From contig NC_092581.1 in NCBI RefSeq assembly GCF_037975245.1, forward strand, positions 7,713,501 through 7,777,500: a stretch of 64,000 nucleotides of DNA. The letters are read 5' to 3'. Below are positions 61,005 through 64,000 of this stretch, piece after piece. The stretch's first letter is position 1. Each line of letters starts with the position of its first letter. The notes below the pieces were generated by a model. That model worked only from the letters and a program-made list of their open reading frames with translations, had not been told where the DNA came from and did no database searches. Source of the DNA: Apostichopus japonicus. Its lineage: Eukaryota > Echinodermata > Holothuroidea > Aspidochirotida > Stichopodidae. A program made the translations under genes and the position numbers.

Positions 61005-61369
61005 CTAGAAGAAACCCAGTAGAATTGTAGATTATTATTTCGAGTATATCCCAAATATGAAACTTGGCAATACATTCGCTCCAAGTAGCAAGTTTTGACA
61101 ACCTCCTTTTGTAACATCTTTATGATTTTTTGTATTTATTGAGGATCTTTGAATTTACATTGCTCCTAAAAACTTTGGATATAGCAGAGAACAACTCAAC
61201 AAACAGCATTTTGACCAGACAGTTTGAGTGTTCTTTGCCAAAACTGAAATTTACTTAGTCAAAATTGTAACTGCTTGTCTGGGGATTGGCTCTTTTAGTT
61301 CACTAACTTACTGTCTCTTTTGGCTTTTGGTATCAAACTTTGCCTTTTCATCCCAAGTTCACATGACCC

Positions 61370-64000
61370 CCCTATCGTCTTCTGGTGGAATCGTCCGAAG
61401 TCTTAATCCATCTTCTTCTGTATCTGAATAAACAAGGATAAAAAACAATTAGAATGTGTCAAATACATAAACCCACCCACAAACCCAAGGAACCCCTCTT
61501 ATTCTTCTGGTGGCATTGTCCAGCGTCTTATTCCACCTCCTTCTGTCTGCATCCACCTTCCATCGTCATCATCCTTCTTCTTATGTTGTCGTCGTCCTAC
61601 GTCTTAATCCATCTTTTCTGCATCTGAAATAGGGATAGAAAAACCAGTAAGAACATATCAAGTACATAGCCCAACCACTGACCCAGGGACACCTCCCTCC
61701 CCCCCCCCTCTCTTCTTCTGGTGGCATCGTCCAGCGTCTTTATCCATCTTCTTCTGCATCTGAAAAACAAGGACAAAAAACAGTTTAAACATATCAAATA
61801 AATAGCCCACCCACTGACCCAGGGACACCCTTCACGTAACCCCTCTTCTTCTGGTGGCATCGTCCAGCGTCTTAATCCATCTTCTTCTGCATCTGAAAAA
61901 ACAAGGATAGAAAAATAGTTAAAACATATCAAATACAGAGCCCACCCACTGACCCTGGACACCCCCCACCCCTCTTCGTCAGGTGGCATCGTCCAGCGTC
62001 TTAATCCATCCTATTCTGCATCTGACAAAACAAGTTTAGAAGGACAGTTAAAACATATCAAATACATTACTCACAATCTGACCCAGGGACACCCCACCCC
62101 CTCTTCTTCTGAGGGCATGGTCCAGCGTCTTAATCCATCTTTTTCTGCATCTGAAAAAACAAGGATAGAAAAACAGTTAAAACATATCAAATACAGAGCC
62201 CAATCACTGACCCTGGACACCCCCCCCCCCCCCCACCAACTTTTTCAGGTGGCAGCGTCCAGCGTTTTGATCTATCTTCTTCTGCACCTGAAAAAACAAG
62301 GTTAGAAAAACAGTTAAACATATCAAATACATAGCCCACCCATTGACCTAGGGTCATACCACCCCTTCTTCTTCTGGTGGCATCGTCCAGCGTCTTATTC
62401 CATCTTCTTCTGCATCTGGAAAAACAAGGATAGAAAAACAGTTAAAACATATCAAATACATAACCCACCCACTAGCCAAGAGACACCCCCCCCCCTTTTC
62501 GTCTGGTGGCATCGTCCTGCGTCTTCATCTATCTTCTTCTGCATCTGAAAAACAGGGATAGAAGAACAGTTCAAATATATCAAATACATAACATATCCAC
62601 TAGCCCAGGGAGCCCCTCCCCTCTTCTTCTTCTGGTGGCATCGTCCAGCCTCTTCATCTATCTTCTTCTGCATCTGGCAAAAACAAGAATAGGAAAACAG
62701 TTAAAATATATCAAATACAAAACCTACCCACTAGCCTAGGGACACCCCTCACCCCTTCCCCTCTTCTTTTGGTTGCATCATCCAGCGTCTTAATCCATCT
62801 TCTTCTGCATCTGAAAAAACAAGGATAGAAAAACAGGTGAAACATATTAGAAACATAGCCTACCCACTGATCCAGGGCCACCTTACCCCCCTCTTCATCT
62901 GGTGGCATCGTCCAGCGTCTTAATCCATCTTCTTCTGAATCTGAAAAAACAAGGATAGAAAAACAGTAAAAACATATCAAATACATAGCCTACCCACTGA
63001 CCCAGGGACACCTTACCCCTTCTTCTTCTCGTGGCATCGTCCAGGGTCTTAATCCATCTTCTTCTGCATCTGAAAAAACAAGGATAGAAAAACAGTTAAA
63101 ACATATCAAATACATAGCCCACCCACTAGCCCAGGGACACCATACCCCCTCTTCTTCTGGTGGCATCATCTAGCGTCTTCATCTATCTTCTTCTGCATCT
63201 GAAAAACAAGTTAAGAAAAACAGTTAAACCGTATCAAATACAAAACCCACCAATTAACCCAAGGACATCCTCCCCCCCCCCCCTTCTTCTTCTGGTGGCA
63301 TCGTCAAGCGTCTTTATCCATCTTCTTCTGCATCTCAAAAAAACAAGGATAGAAAAACAGTTAAAACGTATAAAAAATACCCCACCCACTAGCCCAGGGA
63401 CACCCCTTCCCCCTCTTTTTTCTGGTGGCATAGTCCAGCGTCTTCATACATCTTTTTCTGCATCTGAAAAAACAAGGATAGAAAACAGTTAAAACATATC
63501 AAATACATAGCCCACCCACTGACCCAGGGACACCATACCCCCTCTTCTTCTGGTGGCATCGTCCAGGGTCTTAATCTATCTTCTTCTGCATCTGAAAAAA
63601 CAAGTTAAGAAAATCAGTGAAAACATATCCGATAAATAACCCATCCACTTACCCGGAGACACCCGCCCTCCCCCCCCCCCCTCCTATTTTTCTGGTGTCA
63701 TCGTCCAGCGTCTTAATCCATGTTCTTCTGCATCTGAAAAAACAAGGATAGAAAACAGTTAAAATATATCAAATACATAGCCCACCCACTAGCCCAAGGA
63801 CACCTCTTACCCCACCACCCCTCTTCTTCATGTGGCATCGTCCAGCGTCTTCATCTATCTTCTTCTGCATCTGCAAAAAACAAGGATAGAATAACAGTTA
63901 AAACATATCAAATACATAGCCTACCCACTGACACAGGGACCCAGGGACACCCAGGGACCCAGGGACACCTCTTCTTCTGGTGGCATCGTCCAGCGTCTTC
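61370..64000 (-). repeat. tandem array of exon-like units, subfamily 2 (continues past window)
   Basis: About 20 units of roughly 130 bases. Minus strand: CTATCCTTGTTTTTTCAG, a block starting ATGCAGAAGAAGATGGAT, GACGCTGGACGATGCCACCA, a G run, then often GTAAGGTG or GTATGGTG (for example 62885, 63010, 63132, 63532). Other units lack a usable GT (62610, 63270). Blocks with TTAAGAC are open as AEEDGLRRWTMPPEEEG but stop in the other frame; blocks with GATGAAGAC or GATAAAGAC show the reverse. No single frame is kept. The intervening CAGTTAAAACATATCAAATA is shared with subfamily 1, so the two arrays have a common origin. The 130-residue frame at 61597-61989 is read-through. Confidence 0.8.

Noticed and set aside
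61597-61989. 130-residue minus-strand protein
   Set aside because: It reads straight through three repeat units, including their intron-like parts, and switches register between units.

Overview
The window is animal nuclear DNA. It has one large intron-rich gene with canonical GT-AG splice sites, very sparse coding sequence, and dense eukaryotic transposons and minisatellites. The gene, together with DIRS-like, LINE, tRNA-SINE and hAT-like relics and a roughly 137-bp GGTCAAAGGTCA-type repeat, fits a marine invertebrate, perhaps a deuterostome such as an echinoderm. The taxon is inference; the sequence does not prove it.

Layout. 1-13.5 kb is a repeat-rich flank: a 30-bp minisatellite split by a tRNA-derived SINE, a hAT-like MITE, two (TA)n tracts, a two-unit retroelement-like repeat with tRNA-like heads and hammerhead-ribozyme cores, and a second minisatellite split by a three-level nest of hAT-like elements. 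13.5-29.9 kb is AT-rich with no gene recognised; it holds 55-, 35-, 110- and 50-bp tandem arrays, a minus-strand SINE and a broken minus-strand DIRS-like retrotransposon (26.97-28.79 kb).

30.1-46.8 kb is the only gene I can name: a complete minus-strand ARMC2 (armadillo repeat-containing 2), a ciliary/flagellar axoneme assembly factor. I could assemble 17 coding exons. All splice phases agree, and they give 867 residues plus a stop. Its introns carry a LINE 3' end, a 45/59-bp minisatellite and an unusual series of palindromic modules with unlike spacers.

46.8-58.7 kb is the upstream flank, again full of G-rich hAT-like elements with intact 8-bp target-site duplications, two of them nested. 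59.4-64.0 kb is a tandem array of exon-like units on the minus strand (pyrimidine tract + CAG, short exon-like block, often a GT donor). It comes in two related subfamilies and runs off the window end; whether it is a transcribed multi-exon gene or a satellite is open.

Nearly all other open reading frames are products of tandem repeats with periods divisible by three, (TA)n tracts or transposon debris.
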